Assembly: GCF_003545875.1 (NCBI RefSeq) | Contig: NZ_QHCS01000003.1 | Location: 62,001 to 126,000, forward strand | Origin: Leptospira stimsonii | GTDB taxonomy: Bacteria; Spirochaetota; Leptospiria; Leptospirales; Leptospiraceae | DNA: 64,000 nt | Direction: 5' to 3' | In this document: positions 9,026 through 23,504 of the stretch, one piece after another | Layout: the number at the start of each line of letters is the position of its first letter | Numbering within the stretch: position 1 is the stretch's first letter | Translations under genes and position numbers: made by a program | Notes under the pieces: model-generated | The model's input: the letters and a program-made list of their open reading frames with translations, nothing else | What the model was told of the DNA's origin: nothing | Databases searched by the model: none

Positions 9026-10096
9026 ATGGAACCGAGTAATCAAGTTAATAAGTTACAAGAACAAGCGAATCTAATGAATCTCGCTCTTGAATCTGTAGTT
9101 ACGGAAGATCAAGCAGTAGAACTGATTCAAGGAAAGATTCGCGACGCTTTTCTTTTGAAAATTAGGATCGATATCGAAAATAGAAGTGGAGCCGTCGTTG
9201 CATTAGTAAGCAAATATAAGAACGAAGTAATAGAAATTTATTCTCTCTTTTCCAATTCTTCTTTGATTCGTAAGATTCGTAGTTTTGAAGATTCGGCCGC
9301 GTTTGCGTTGGATATGGTGGAAGCGGCGAAGTCGGAACCGTTCGACCCGAGCTTATCCGATAGTATCGGTCGGATCGTATATTCTAAACTTACCAAAGCA
9401 GTTTTGGAATCTTCCTATCCGAACTGGGAAAGAAACGACGCTTCCAGTCTTGTTAATATTTTAGAAAATCAAATCAAAACATCATTAAAAGTGAATATAG
9501 TTCGCATCCAAGCGGATGTAGAATATATGTCCAGTTTGAAGTTCAGAGCTAAGAACGTGTTTAGCGGAGTGATTCCACCCGTAAATCGTCCCGCGGAAGA
9601 ACCCGGAATCGGACAAGTTCCAGAAAGCCAGGAAAAAACTCCGGTCCAAAGGCAGATCGAACAGTTCAAAAGACCTTTCGGAAGAGTGGTGCTCGCAAAA
9701 ACCGTTCTTTCTCCGGTCGGCGGGGTTGACTTTGACGATTTGAACGAAGGAGACAAGCTCCTATTTCAATTGCCTATGGGGAGTATGGATGAAAAGGCCA
9801 TGGCGAAAACATTAGGCGGTTTTGATGACGCCGGCAATCCTAAGAGCATTGTGGGAGAATTTATCGGAATCGCCGCTGGAAAAGGAGAATACCATATCTT
9901 TGCAAAAGGACCTTCCGGTGTTTTATTACAGGCCTTCGAAGAACGTCCCGTTCGACTTGCAAGAGTGAAAGGAAAAACGACCAGCGCCGCATCGACTCCG
10001 ACAAAAGTGGAATCCGGAGGCGGATCTTTAGGAATGATCATCGTCGCGGGCGTAGTCGTCGTCTTGGGTCTACTTGTTTTTCTCATTCTAAAATAA
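9026..10096 (+). CDS. Tail-anchored protein of unknown function
   Basis: A 356-residue protein preceded by a good ribosome binding site (GAGGAA) and starting 6 bp after the GHKL-like gene. The N-terminal 180 residues look alpha-helical. A proline-rich linker (about 190-215) leads to a basic-acidic region with FGRVVLAKTVLSPVGGVDF. A serine/glycine-rich stretch then precedes a single C-terminal membrane segment (GMIIVAGVVVVLGLLVFLIL), so most of the protein should face the cytoplasm. I do not recognise the family. Tight spacing suggests it is the partner or membrane target of the upstream GHKL-like protein. Confidence 0.75.
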   Translation: MEPSNQVNKLQEQANLMNLALESVVTEDQAVELIQGKIRDAFLLKIRIDIENRSGAVVALVSKYKNEVIEIYSLFSNSSLIRKIRSFEDSAAFALDMVEAAKSEPFDPSLSDSIGRIVYSKLTKAVLESSYPNWERNDASSLVNILENQIKTSLKVNIVRIQADVEYMSSLKFRAKNVFSGVIPPVNRPAEEPGIGQVPESQEKTPVQRQIEQFKRPFGRVVLAKTVLSPVGGVDFDDLNEGDKLLFQLPMGSMDEKAMAKTLGGFDDAGNPKSIVGEFIGIAAGKGEYHIFAKGPSGVLLQAFEERPVRLARVKGKTTSAASTPTKVESGGGSLGMIIVAGVVVVLGLLVFLILK

Positions 10097-10465
10097 CTTT
10101 CGAATAGAAAATCGTAATCTTTGGATCGTATCGTAAGAAGGAAAGTGAATTGTTCGCACTATAAGATCCGGTTTCAGAATTCAAATTTTTACTGGGATCG
10201 GATGTTTCCGAAAAAAGTTATAAGAAGTCTGTTCGTTTCATTGATCTTGCAAGAGAACGTTCTCACCGAAACGAATCATATACGATTCAGTTTGGGAAAT
10301 CGCTTCCGGAAATGACCGGTGGTTCGATTTAGAGATTTGCGTGCGAGAGAATTCTTCGTTGAATCAGTTTACGAAAGATGGAAGACTTCAAGCGATAACA
10401 AGATTGACTAGTTTTCTAAGAACGTAGAATTCTTCATTGAATCAGTTTACGAAAGATGGAAGACT

Positions 10466-13057
<2,592 letters not shown>

Positions 13058-13065
13058 TTGGATCC

Positions 13066-13233
13066 TTACTTTCTTACTGAGTCTATTACCTTAATCAATC
13101 TTTGAAATGTTTTACTCAAACATGACTTACAAAGATCGTATTGGTAAAGTTGCGTGACCTTTGATCTGCATCCTGCGCAAGTCAAGAGATGATTCCCTTT
13201 CGCTTCTGTTTGTTTTTCTTCGAGTAACGGCAT
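13066..13233 (-). CDS. Small zinc-ribbon protein
   Basis: A 55-residue protein with two Cys pairs (CAGC and CKSC) about 20 residues apart, suggesting one bound zinc. I start it at the ATG at 13233, which is preceded by GGGAG at good spacing; an ATG at 13254 would add seven residues but lacks a ribosome binding site. It ends 8 bp before leuS and is probably in its transcript. I do not recognise a family. A role tied to translation is only a guess from position. Confidence 0.65.
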   Translation of the reverse strand: MPLLEEKQTEAKGNHLLTCAGCRSKVTQLYQYDLCKSCLSKTFQRLIKVIDSVRK

Positions 13234-13263
13234 TTTGCTCCCAGACTTATCCATGCTGATTTG

Positions 13264-13299
<36 letters not shown>

Positions 13300-13520
13300 G
13301 TGATCCAACAACATCCCTTCCCGGCTGATCGGAGATTACGTTATAAAAAGCGGCTAGTTTAGAGTCAAAAAAAATTAGCGAACACTCATCAGAAATAAGT
13401 AGAATTTTTTTTAAAAAAATTGAGATCTTTTGTTTTATGTGGAATGCTTTTTTAAATGCATGTTTCCAATGTATGAAAGCCGATCGAATGGAAATATATT
13501 TCTTTCTCGACTAAACAAGG

Positions 13521-14282
13521 ATGGTGTCGCGTTTGTTAAAGGTAAAAAATCTCAATAAGTCCTATTCAGTTTCGGGAAAAAATCTCGAAATATTAAAAGA
13601 CATCTCTTTTCAGATCGAAGAAGGAGAATTCATCGCAATTATAGGTCCTTCCGGCTCCGGAAAATCAACATTGCTTGCTATTTCAGCAGGTTTGGATCGT
13701 CCGGACGAGGGAGAAGTGATCTTAGACGGGATTCCTCTTTTGGAAAAAAAGGAAGACGAACTCGCAAAATTACGAGGAGAAAAGATCGGATTTATTTTTC
13801 AAAATTTTCAACTGATCAAATCACTCAATGCGTTGGAAAATGTCTCTTTACCTCTTGTTTTAAATTCAAAATTGACAACGGCTCAAATAAGGGATCAAGC
13901 ATTTTCGTGGTTGGAAAAAGTTTCCATGAAAGAAAGAGCTTCGAATTTTCCGGGACAACTTTCGGGAGGAGAAGAACAAAGAATTGCGATCGCCCGATCG
14001 TTCATACACAACCCGAAAATTTTATTCGCAGACGAACCCACTGCAAACTTAGATAAGAAGAATGGAATCATGGTGATGAATCTTCTCGCCGAGTTGAATC
14101 AAAGAACTTCTTCCACTTTGATCGTTGTTACGCACGATCATTCCGTCGCGGATCTTGCGGATCGTATTTTAGAAATGAGCGACGGAAGAATCATTCGAGA
14201 AATTCAAGGCAAGAAGAATCGATTTAAAAAGAAAACCTCCGTAAAATCTGCGAAGAAAAAGGTTTCAAAGAAAAAAAGATGA
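13521..14282 (+). CDS. ABC transporter ATP-binding protein (LolD/YbbA type)
   Basis: ATPase subunit of a MacB/LolD-type ABC system. The 253-residue protein has Walker A GPSGSGKST, a Q-loop (FIFQNFQLI), the signature LSGGE, Walker B ILFADEPTANLD and the switch histidine in VVTHD. The LNALENV-LPL segment is typical of the LolD/YbbA group. An unusual Lys-rich tail of about 25 residues follows the nucleotide-binding domain. It overlaps the permease start by 4 bp, so the two are translated together. The likely job is release of lipoproteins or other substrates from the inner membrane, but the substrate is not shown. Confidence 0.9.
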   Translation: MVSRLLKVKNLNKSYSVSGKNLEILKDISFQIEEGEFIAIIGPSGSGKSTLLAISAGLDRPDEGEVILDGIPLLEKKEDELAKLRGEKIGFIFQNFQLIKSLNALENVSLPLVLNSKLTTAQIRDQAFSWLEKVSMKERASNFPGQLSGGEEQRIAIARSFIHNPKILFADEPTANLDKKNGIMVMNLLAELNQRTSSTLIVVTHDHSVADLADRILEMSDGRIIREIQGKKNRFKKKTSVKSAKKKVSKKKR

Positions 14283-16816
14283 AACTGAAATTATTAATCC
14301 TTTCGATCCTGCGTGATTTTCGTTCAAGAAAAAGTTCGGCGTTGCAGATCGTTTTAGCGATCGCGATCGGGACCGGCTCTGTTACCGCGATTCACGCTTA
14401 TAGAGAAGAATTGAGCCGGTCCATTTTAAAGGAAGCCCGTAACCTTATGGGTTCCGATCTTTTGGTTCAAACCCCTTCACCGATCACTTCGGAACAAAGA
14501 GAATTTATGTCCCAAAGTCTTCCAAAGGGATCGGAAACATCGGAACTCGTGCAATTCGCTTCTATGCTTCGAAATCCGGAGAATGACGAAACTTCTTTGT
14601 CGCTTATCAAAACCATGAAGGGAAGATTCCCTTATTACGGAGAAATTCTAACCGAACCTGCGGGGGCTTATCGCAAACTCAAGGAAGGAGAGATTCTACT
14701 CGAAGAAAGTCTTATCAAAAATCTAAAGTTAAAGGTTGGTTCTTCCGTTTCTCTTGGCGAAAGAAATTTCATTTTAAAAGGGAAGGTTTTGAAAGAGCCG
14801 GGGATCGCAGGAAGTTTTCTCTCCATGGCTCCTACTTCGATTATCACTTCTTCTTCCTTGGCCTCCACGGGTTTGGAACAGAGAGGTTCGAGAATCAGTT
14901 ATCTGATTCCAATTAAACTCAAGGATCCGAGCGTCGCGAGCAAATACAAAGAACTTCATTTTAAAGAATATATTCAAAAAGACTTAACTCTTTACGATTC
15001 TACTGAGACGAATTCGGGTTCTCGAAAATTTTTAACGAACACGCTGGATTTTTTCAGCCTTTTGGGTTTGTCCGCTTTCTTTTTGGGTGGAATTTCGATT
15101 CTTCTTGCGAGTCGAGCAGGAATCCGAGAAAAGTCGGGCGCACTCGCCGTGTTGAAATGTCTTGGTGCAAGTCCAAGAGCGGTAAGTTTGATCGTCTTAG
15201 GAGAGTTATTATTTTTTTCTTTGATCGGTTCCATTCTTGGGATCGCATTAGGAAATATTTTATTGGGTTGGATTCCGGATCTCGCGGGAGAGGATCTTCT
15301 CGGTTTTAAACCTTCCATCGGATGGTCTTCTTTTCTTTGGGGGTTATTGATAGGAATTTTGATTCCCTTCTTTTCCTCCATCGAATCTCTTGTGGAAATC
15401 CGAACTCTCAAACCGATTCTCGCATTAAGAGAAGAATTTCAAGAGGAAGCAGATCGAATTCCTAAGTTTAGAATCACTCAGATATTTGGTTATGCGGTTC
15501 TTTTCTCATTGTTTTTTCTATTGGCTTGGTGGGAAACGGAAAGCCCTTGGAAGGGGTTGATTCTTTGTTCCATTCTTCTTCTACTCCCTTTAGTTGTTTT
15601 TTTGGCATATTCAGGAATTAGAATATTGGTTTCAAAAGTTAAAGAAAGAAGCGATCTGACGCCTTTTTCGAGATTTATCATCGGTAAATTCGATCGCCCT
15701 GGTACAACGTTGTCCCTTTCCGTGATCGGACTTACCAGTTCGTTGTTTATTCTTCTTTTATCTCTGATCGTAAGTGAGAGTCTTTTGGAATACAGCGGTG
15801 CGAAGGACAAAGAACGAAGACCGAATCTTTTCGTTATGGACATTCGTCCCGAACAAAAGGAACACTTCGAAGAAGTTGTGAAAGAATTCGGCGGAGAAAA
15901 GGTGATCGTCGCTCCTGTGATCGGCGCGAGACTATCCAAGATAAACGGCGAAACCGTGAAGAAGGACGAGACCGAATCCTCAGCATTGAAAAGGGATTGG
16001 AGATCCACCGCGAGAACAAGAGAATACTTTCTTTCCTATCGAAATGATCCGTATCCGACGGAGAAGATTGTAGATGGTGATTTTTGGAGAAAAGGAGAGG
16101 AAGATCAAATCTCGGTAGAAAAGGAATTCTCCACCTATTTGAAAGTCAATTTGGGCGATAGCCTTACTTTTTTGATTGGGGGAGTAGAAGTGACCGGTGT
16201 GATTCGCAATTTCAGGACCGTGAACTGGGCCGATATGCGTCCAAATTTCGTCGTTTTATTTTCGAAAGGAATTTTGGAGAAGGCTCCTGGATATTATCTG
16301 AGTTCACTCCGGATCGAGTCAGAAGAAAAGAGATACGATCTTCAGAAGAGTTTAGTTTCTAAATATCCGAATCTTACGATTATTGATACGGACAAAGCGG
16401 TACGTGCTTTTCTCGGGATTTTGGAAAAAATATCCTTCACGATTCGGCTGATGACTTGGTTGATTTTAGGCGCGTCTCTGTTGTTGATTTTGACCGCTTT
16501 GAATTCGAGTCGAAAGGAAAGAATCGAAGAAACCACCTTATTACGGATTATTGGCGGTACTTCGGGGTTTCTTAAAAAAGTGTTTTTATGGGAAGGAATT
16601 CTTTTGGGAACTTTTTCCTTTCTCTTAGCATTGTTTCTGGCTTGGGTGGCAAACGAGTTGATAAGCCAGAAGGTCTTGGAGATTCAAGCTTCTCATCCGT
16701 TTTGGGAATATTTGATCGCCTATGTCTTTACGATCTTCGCGACGACTTCCGTTTATTATTTGAACCTAAGAGGAGAATGGAAGAAACCTCCCGTGAGTTT
16801 TATGAAGGCAATGTAA
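14279..16816 (+). CDS. FtsX-like ABC permease (YbbP/LolCE type)
   Basis: An 845-residue permease made of two FtsX-like halves: one N-terminal membrane segment, a large periplasmic part, then three membrane segments near residues 255-365; a further anchor near 395-445; and the second half ending with three membrane segments in the last 150 residues. This duplicated form resembles YbbP rather than single LolC or LolE. ALAVLKCLGASPRAVSLIV and TTLLRIIGGTSGFLKKVF are the coupling regions that contact the ATPase. It overlaps the ATPase gene by 4 bp. Confidence 0.9.
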   Translation: MKLKLLILSILRDFRSRKSSALQIVLAIAIGTGSVTAIHAYREELSRSILKEARNLMGSDLLVQTPSPITSEQREFMSQSLPKGSETSELVQFASMLRNPENDETSLSLIKTMKGRFPYYGEILTEPAGAYRKLKEGEILLEESLIKNLKLKVGSSVSLGERNFILKGKVLKEPGIAGSFLSMAPTSIITSSSLASTGLEQRGSRISYLIPIKLKDPSVASKYKELHFKEYIQKDLTLYDSTETNSGSRKFLTNTLDFFSLLGLSAFFLGGISILLASRAGIREKSGALAVLKCLGASPRAVSLIVLGELLFFSLIGSILGIALGNILLGWIPDLAGEDLLGFKPSIGWSSFLWGLLIGILIPFFSSIESLVEIRTLKPILALREEFQEEADRIPKFRITQIFGYAVLFSLFFLLAWWETESPWKGLILCSILLLLPLVVFLAYSGIRILVSKVKERSDLTPFSRFIIGKFDRPGTTLSLSVIGLTSSLFILLLSLIVSESLLEYSGAKDKERRPNLFVMDIRPEQKEHFEEVVKEFGGEKVIVAPVIGARLSKINGETVKKDETESSALKRDWRSTARTREYFLSYRNDPYPTEKIVDGDFWRKGEEDQISVEKEFSTYLKVNLGDSLTFLIGGVEVTGVIRNFRTVNWADMRPNFVVLFSKGILEKAPGYYLSSLRIESEEKRYDLQKSLVSKYPNLTIIDTDKAVRAFLGILEKISFTIRLMTWLILGASLLLILTALNSSRKERIEETTLLRIIGGTSGFLKKVFLWEGILLGTFSFLLALFLAWVANELISQKVLEIQASHPFWEYLIAYVFTIFATTSVYYLNLRGEWKKPPVSFMKAM

Positions 16817-16973
16817 TATTTTTGCAAATCGAGTTCATTTTGATGGGAAGTCCTTGTTAATGTGCTAAGAGAATTTGAAATTTTCTAACTTCCTATTGAG
16901 AAGAATTTTTTGATTCGCAGTTTTTTTTGAAAAGAAACGAGCGATTCGGCTTCGGAAAAGAACCGTAAAAGGT

Positions 16974-17510
16974 ATGGAGCAAATTTTCTTTAATTCCGAT
17001 GAGAGCATCGAATCTGCTTTGGCAGAAGTTCAGGACAAAGTAGTGACGTTGCTTGTGCCGGAAATTTTTTATGAAAATCTTCCGAAAGAAGAGAGAAGAC
17101 TCTTGGGTAAGAAACTTCCCTATCTTTTGAGAAGATATGGAAAATATCTCTGTGCACAAAAAAGGTTCAATGAACAAGGGATTACCACCCTCTATCAGAA
17201 AAATCAAGGTGCCCTAAAAAAGTTAAACGTTCGAATGGGAACAGGGTATTGGGCTTTGCTAGGAACGTTGGCACACGCACACGGTGTTTCTCGCTGTTTT
17301 CTTTTTAATTATATGTTGTCCCTGGATCAGGCAGGAGTCGGAGATTCTCTCGTAAAAGTTTTAAACAGAGGAGTTCCTACCTTTCACGGGGTTTACAGAT
17401 ATATCTGGCAATTAGAAATCACGCACAATAGAGTTTCGCGTCTTCTGGTGTTCGAGCCGAATCCAATTTTGGCCTATTTTGATTCAAGTTTTCCTTGGTT
17501 CAAGACATAG
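16974..17510 (+). CDS. DUF1564 family protein (paralogue 1)
   Basis: A 178-residue member of the Leptospira-restricted DUF1564 family, recognised by LNVRMGTGYWALLGTLAHAH and GVSRCFLFNYMLSL. The second DUF1564 gene in this window (34526-35035) aligns along the whole length. The core looks like strand-helix-turn-helix (NVRM; ALLGTLAHA; GVSR; FLFNYML), the order of a ribbon-helix-helix DNA-binding domain. That fold is my inference. AAAGG precedes the ATG. It stands alone between an ABC operon and an antisense Cys-rich gene. Confidence 0.82.
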   Translation: MEQIFFNSDESIESALAEVQDKVVTLLVPEIFYENLPKEERRLLGKKLPYLLRRYGKYLCAQKRFNEQGITTLYQKNQGALKKLNVRMGTGYWALLGTLAHAHGVSRCFLFNYMLSLDQAGVGDSLVKVLNRGVPTFHGVYRYIWQLEITHNRVSRLLVFEPNPILAYFDSSFPWFKT

Positions 17511-17599
17511 CAAATAAGATCTGGAATTCTTTTTGAATCAATTGAACGAGGACGGGCAATCATCAATGATGAGATTTGCTCTTTTAGAAGTGGGAGACT

Positions 17600-17890
17600 T
17601 TATTTTAAATTGGATGCGAAGAATTCATTTTCAGAAATCTGAGATTTCGCAGAACAAACTTTATAGTTGGAAGCGGAAGGACAGGAAGCGGTTCCCCCGA
17701 CCTTACACCCTTTGTCTTGACATTTCTTTCTATTATCAAATGTGTCGGAGCCGGTATATCGACAATAATCTCTGCAAAGGTCTGTGGAACCGGAAGTGCA
17801 AATATAACAACCATCGGCTGAAAGATCCCTTAGCAAAAACAAAGAAGCGAAAATGGCCATTATATATAAGACGCTCTGAAGCTTTTTCAT
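17600..17890 (-). CDS. Small exported Cys-rich protein
   Basis: A 96-residue protein with a signal peptide (basic start, hydrophobic core to about residue 20, cleavage probably near SADG). The mature part of about 70 residues has eight cysteines (28, 31, 39, 43, 57, 62, 70, 79), enough for four disulphides. It has no lipobox at the right place, so it should be periplasmic or secreted. GGGGAA lies 5 bp before the ATG. I do not recognise a family; toxin-like or protease-inhibitor-like folds would fit the cysteine density, but nothing shows this. Confidence 0.7.
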   Translation of the reverse strand: MKKLQSVLYIMAIFASLFLLRDLSADGCYICTSGSTDLCRDYCRYTGSDTFDNRKKCQDKGCKVGGTASCPSASNYKVCSAKSQISENEFFASNLK

Positions 17891-17964
17891 TCAATTCCCC
17901 TATACGAAGCCGATCGTAAAAATTCTTTTCTCTCTGTAAAGGCGAAAAAGCTCGGAAGTTTTTC

Positions 17965-18513
17965 TTAGTTCAACATCGGGTCTTTTATATGCTCTACGAA
18001 GTAGCGGTAGATTCCGCCCTTACTTCTCAAAGCCTCTTGCCAGGTCGTTTCCGGGTCCTGATTCAAGACAAAATCTTTTGTCGCTTCGTGAACTACCCAT
18101 GACTTCCGATTCATTTCCGTTTCCAGCTGTCCGGAACCCCACCCTGAATATCCTTGGTAAACGTGGAATTTAGAAGGAGAATCAATCAGTTCTAAAAGAG
18201 TATCAAAGCTCCTCGCAAGATATAAACCCGGAATCACTTCGATTCCCGGCTGGGATAAATTATTATTCTCGTGAAGAACGGATATAAAAGTCGGATCCAC
18301 TGGACCACCCGAGTAAATCGGAAGACTCCGACTTACTTGGTCAGGAATACCTTGAATCACATCACCGATGGCCGATTCCTGCTTTTTATTCAAAACCAAT
18401 CCGAACGCGCCTTGGCTGTCGTGTTCTATCATAAGAATCACCGTTTGATTAAAGTAATCCATCACGATAGAGGAATTGGAAATTAAAATCTTTCCGTTGT
18501 ATGTTTCTTCCAT
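17965..18513 (-). CDS. YqgE/AlgH family protein (UPF0301)
   Basis: A 182-residue protein of the YqgE/AlgH family, with the signature IEHDSQGAFGLVLNK and SGGPVDPTFISVLHE. The family is widespread; its biochemical role is not settled, though AlgH influences alginate production in Pseudomonas. GYSGWGSGQLETE is the third conserved block. It starts 26 bp downstream of the Gfo/Idh oxidoreductase gene on the same strand and is probably cotranscribed with it. Confidence 0.9.
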   Translation of the reverse strand: MEETYNGKILISNSSIVMDYFNQTVILMIEHDSQGAFGLVLNKKQESAIGDVIQGIPDQVSRSLPIYSGGPVDPTFISVLHENNNLSQPGIEVIPGLYLARSFDTLLELIDSPSKFHVYQGYSGWGSGQLETEMNRKSWVVHEATKDFVLNQDPETTWQEALRSKGGIYRYFVEHIKDPMLN

Positions 18514-18539
18514 TCTTGTTAACCGATCTTAGACCGTTC

Positions 18540-19508
18540 CTATCTTTTAGACGTTCCATGGATTTCGGAAAGAATTTTATATGCAATTTCCAACGTTGCA
18601 ACGTCCGAATTCCGATTCACGATCGGATCCGTTTCTTTTCTTATACAACGTATGAAATGTTCGTGCTCTTGTTTTAAAGGATTGTCCTTGTGGACGAAGA
18701 TTTTTTCTACGATCGATTCCTGCCGGTATTTAATTTCTTCGGATAAAAGAAGAATATCGGAAGTCGCTTGTCTATGAAGTTCGATTTCCTGATCCGTAAA
18801 ATCCAACATAATATAAACGTCTTTTTGAGTGATGTTTAATGTTCTGATTTTTGCTTGAGTTGCTCGAGAAGCAGTAATGCTAGCGAGACATCCATTTTCA
18901 AATTCTAATAATACGTTGGCGATATCTTCGTGATTCGACTGGACTTTCGTTCCGGAAGCGGACAACTTCTTTACCGGAGAATTGACAAGGTTCAATACGA
19001 TGTCTATATCATGGATCATCATATCGAGAACGACTCCGACATCCTTGATTCTCGGATTAAACGGCGCCAATCTTCTGGATTCGATCAATAACGGATCTTT
19101 TACGATTTTACCTAATTCTAATACGGCGCCGTTGAATCTCTCAACGTGACCGACCAATAAAACTAAATTTTTATCGGCGGCGATCTTTACGAGTTCCTTT
19201 GCCTGTTCGGTTGTTTCTGCAATGGGCTTCTCGACTAATACATGTTTGCCGGCTTCCAGCGCTTTTTTTGCTATATCATGATGTAAGAAGGTCGGAACTG
19301 CGATGATCACCGCGTCTACTTTTGAAATTAATTCTTCGAAAGAGGCGAATGCAGAAGTTTTATGTTTTTCGGCCATCAGCTTGGCTCTTTCTAAATCGGC
19401 ATCGTAGATTCCTACGAGAGTTGCATCCCCTAGAGTTCTTGCTACGTTCACATGATATTGACCCATGTGTCCGGTTCCGATTACGCCTAGTTTTACTCTT
19501 TCTGTCAT
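18540..19508 (-). CDS. Gfo/Idh/MocA family oxidoreductase
   Basis: NAD(P)-dependent sugar or cyclitol dehydrogenase family member of 322 residues. The N-terminal Rossmann fold shows GVIGTGHMGQYHV, and VEKPIAETTEQAKEL contains the catalytic-site EKP motif. DMMIHDIDIVLNLV contains the family's conserved Asp/His of the C-terminal domain. AAAGGA precedes the ATG. The substrate is unknown; enzymes of this type in Leptospira often serve surface-sugar synthesis, which is only an inference here. A terminator separates it from dnaJ upstream. Confidence 0.88.
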   Translation of the reverse strand: MTERVKLGVIGTGHMGQYHVNVARTLGDATLVGIYDADLERAKLMAEKHKTSAFASFEELISKVDAVIIAVPTFLHHDIAKKALEAGKHVLVEKPIAETTEQAKELVKIAADKNLVLLVGHVERFNGAVLELGKIVKDPLLIESRRLAPFNPRIKDVGVVLDMMIHDIDIVLNLVNSPVKKLSASGTKVQSNHEDIANVLLEFENGCLASITASRATQAKIRTLNITQKDVYIMLDFTDQEIELHRQATSDILLLSEEIKYRQESIVEKIFVHKDNPLKQEHEHFIRCIRKETDPIVNRNSDVATLEIAYKILSEIHGTSKR

Positions 19509-19573
19509 TTTTTATCCTTTTCTCTTACGCTTGTTTCTGCGTTCTTCGGGCAATTCCCGAGCTTCTTTTGATA

Positions 19574-19620
19574 ATAAAAAACAGCCTGAAGTTCTTTTTT
19601 TGATCCGAATTCTTCAGGCC
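19574..19620 (-). terminator. Rho-independent terminator after dnaJ
   Basis: On the minus strand GCCTGAAG (19612-19619) pairs with CTTCAGGC (19584-19591), followed by TGTTTTTTATTAT. It lies 14 bp past the dnaJ stop and should end the heat-shock transcript. Confidence 0.75.
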
Positions 19621-19632
19621 GAGTTCTCTCGT

Positions 19633-20773
<1,141 letters not shown>

Positions 20774-20836
20774 AAGCGCTGATTCTTATTGGGTAAGTTT
20801 GATTGCGAATTCAACACCTTCGATGTCCTTGAGAAT

Positions 20837-20868
20837 ACCCGCGTTCGTCCATGCGGCCGAACGCGGGT
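20837..20868. other. Strong hairpin between dnaK and dnaJ
   Basis: ACCCGCGTTCG (20837-20847) is the exact inverse of CGAACGCGGGT (20858-20868), with a 10-nt loop. No T-run follows on the minus strand, so it is more likely an RNA stability or processing element than a full terminator. Confidence 0.75.
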
Positions 20869-20885
20869 TTGATTACTCAAAGTTT

Positions 20886-22817
<1,932 letters not shown>

Positions 22818-22851
22818 TGTTGTGCTCCTTTATACTTCCCTGAGATTCTAA

Positions 22852-23490
22852 TTATGCCTTCGGTTTTCCGATTCGAACCCTTGCAGGTCGAAGCGCGAAC
22901 TTCTCTTCGTTTTCCTTATAGAAGTAACCGGGTTGATAAACTTCAATTACGGTTTCTTCCGAATATTGATCGCCTTCTTCAGAAGAAAGCGCTTCCATCG
23001 ACATCGGATCGAAGGATTCTCCTTTCGGATCAAAGCGAACTACATTCGATTTTTCTAAAATGGAATAGAATTCCTTTAGGACCATCGCGACTCCGTCCAC
23101 GAAAGGTTTTAATTCTTCCGAAGTCGTTTGGGTAGTCGCGACACGTTCCAGATTATCGATCGGATTTAAGAATCCGGTAACAAGAGATTTGACCGCTTCT
23201 TTACGGATCGATCCGAATTCTTGAGCGGAACGTCTTTTGAAGTTCTGAAACTCGGCCCTTTCTCTCGCCCAGGAATCCTTTAAGGATTCGACTTCCTTTT
23301 TAGCGGTTTCTAATTCAATTTGAAGCGTGATTTCCGGTTCTACCGTTTCGGTTTGTGCCGTTGATTGTGTTGATTCTTCAGGATTCATGTTCTCTACTTT
23401 CGTTTCCTCTAATGTTACTGTTTGAGAATTTTTCTCTTCGGCCTTTTCTTCTCCGGAAGATTTGTTTTCTACGTTTTCGTTTTTGGCCAT
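22852..23490 (-). CDS. grpE: Nucleotide exchange factor GrpE
   Basis: Releases ADP from DnaK. The 212-residue protein starts with a long Glu/Ser/Thr-rich disordered segment of about 70 residues, longer than in many homologues. A helical part follows (WARERAEFQNFKRRSAQEF) and then the beta-rich head with the family's FDPMSMEALSSEEG and VIEVYQPGYFY blocks. GGGAGAAG precedes the ATG. It starts 14 bp after hrcA and ends 34 bp before dnaK. Confidence 0.95.
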   Translation of the reverse strand: MAKNENVENKSSGEEKAEEKNSQTVTLEETKVENMNPEESTQSTAQTETVEPEITLQIELETAKKEVESLKDSWARERAEFQNFKRRSAQEFGSIRKEAVKSLVTGFLNPIDNLERVATTQTTSEELKPFVDGVAMVLKEFYSILEKSNVVRFDPKGESFDPMSMEALSSEEGDQYSEETVIEVYQPGYFYKENEEKFALRPARVRIGKPKA

Positions 23491-23504
23491 CGAATCTTCT
23501 CCCG

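Noticed and set aside
9469..10086. Minus-strand frames under the tail-anchored gene
   Set aside because: Pro/Thr-rich shadows of the + strand gene.
10121..10315. 64-codon frame between the tail-anchored gene and the leuS repeat
   Set aside because: No ribosome binding site and no protein-like pattern.
17533..17919. 128-codon + strand frame over the Cys-rich gene
   Set aside because: The minus strand has a signal peptide, ordered cysteines and a ribosome binding site. The + frame has none.
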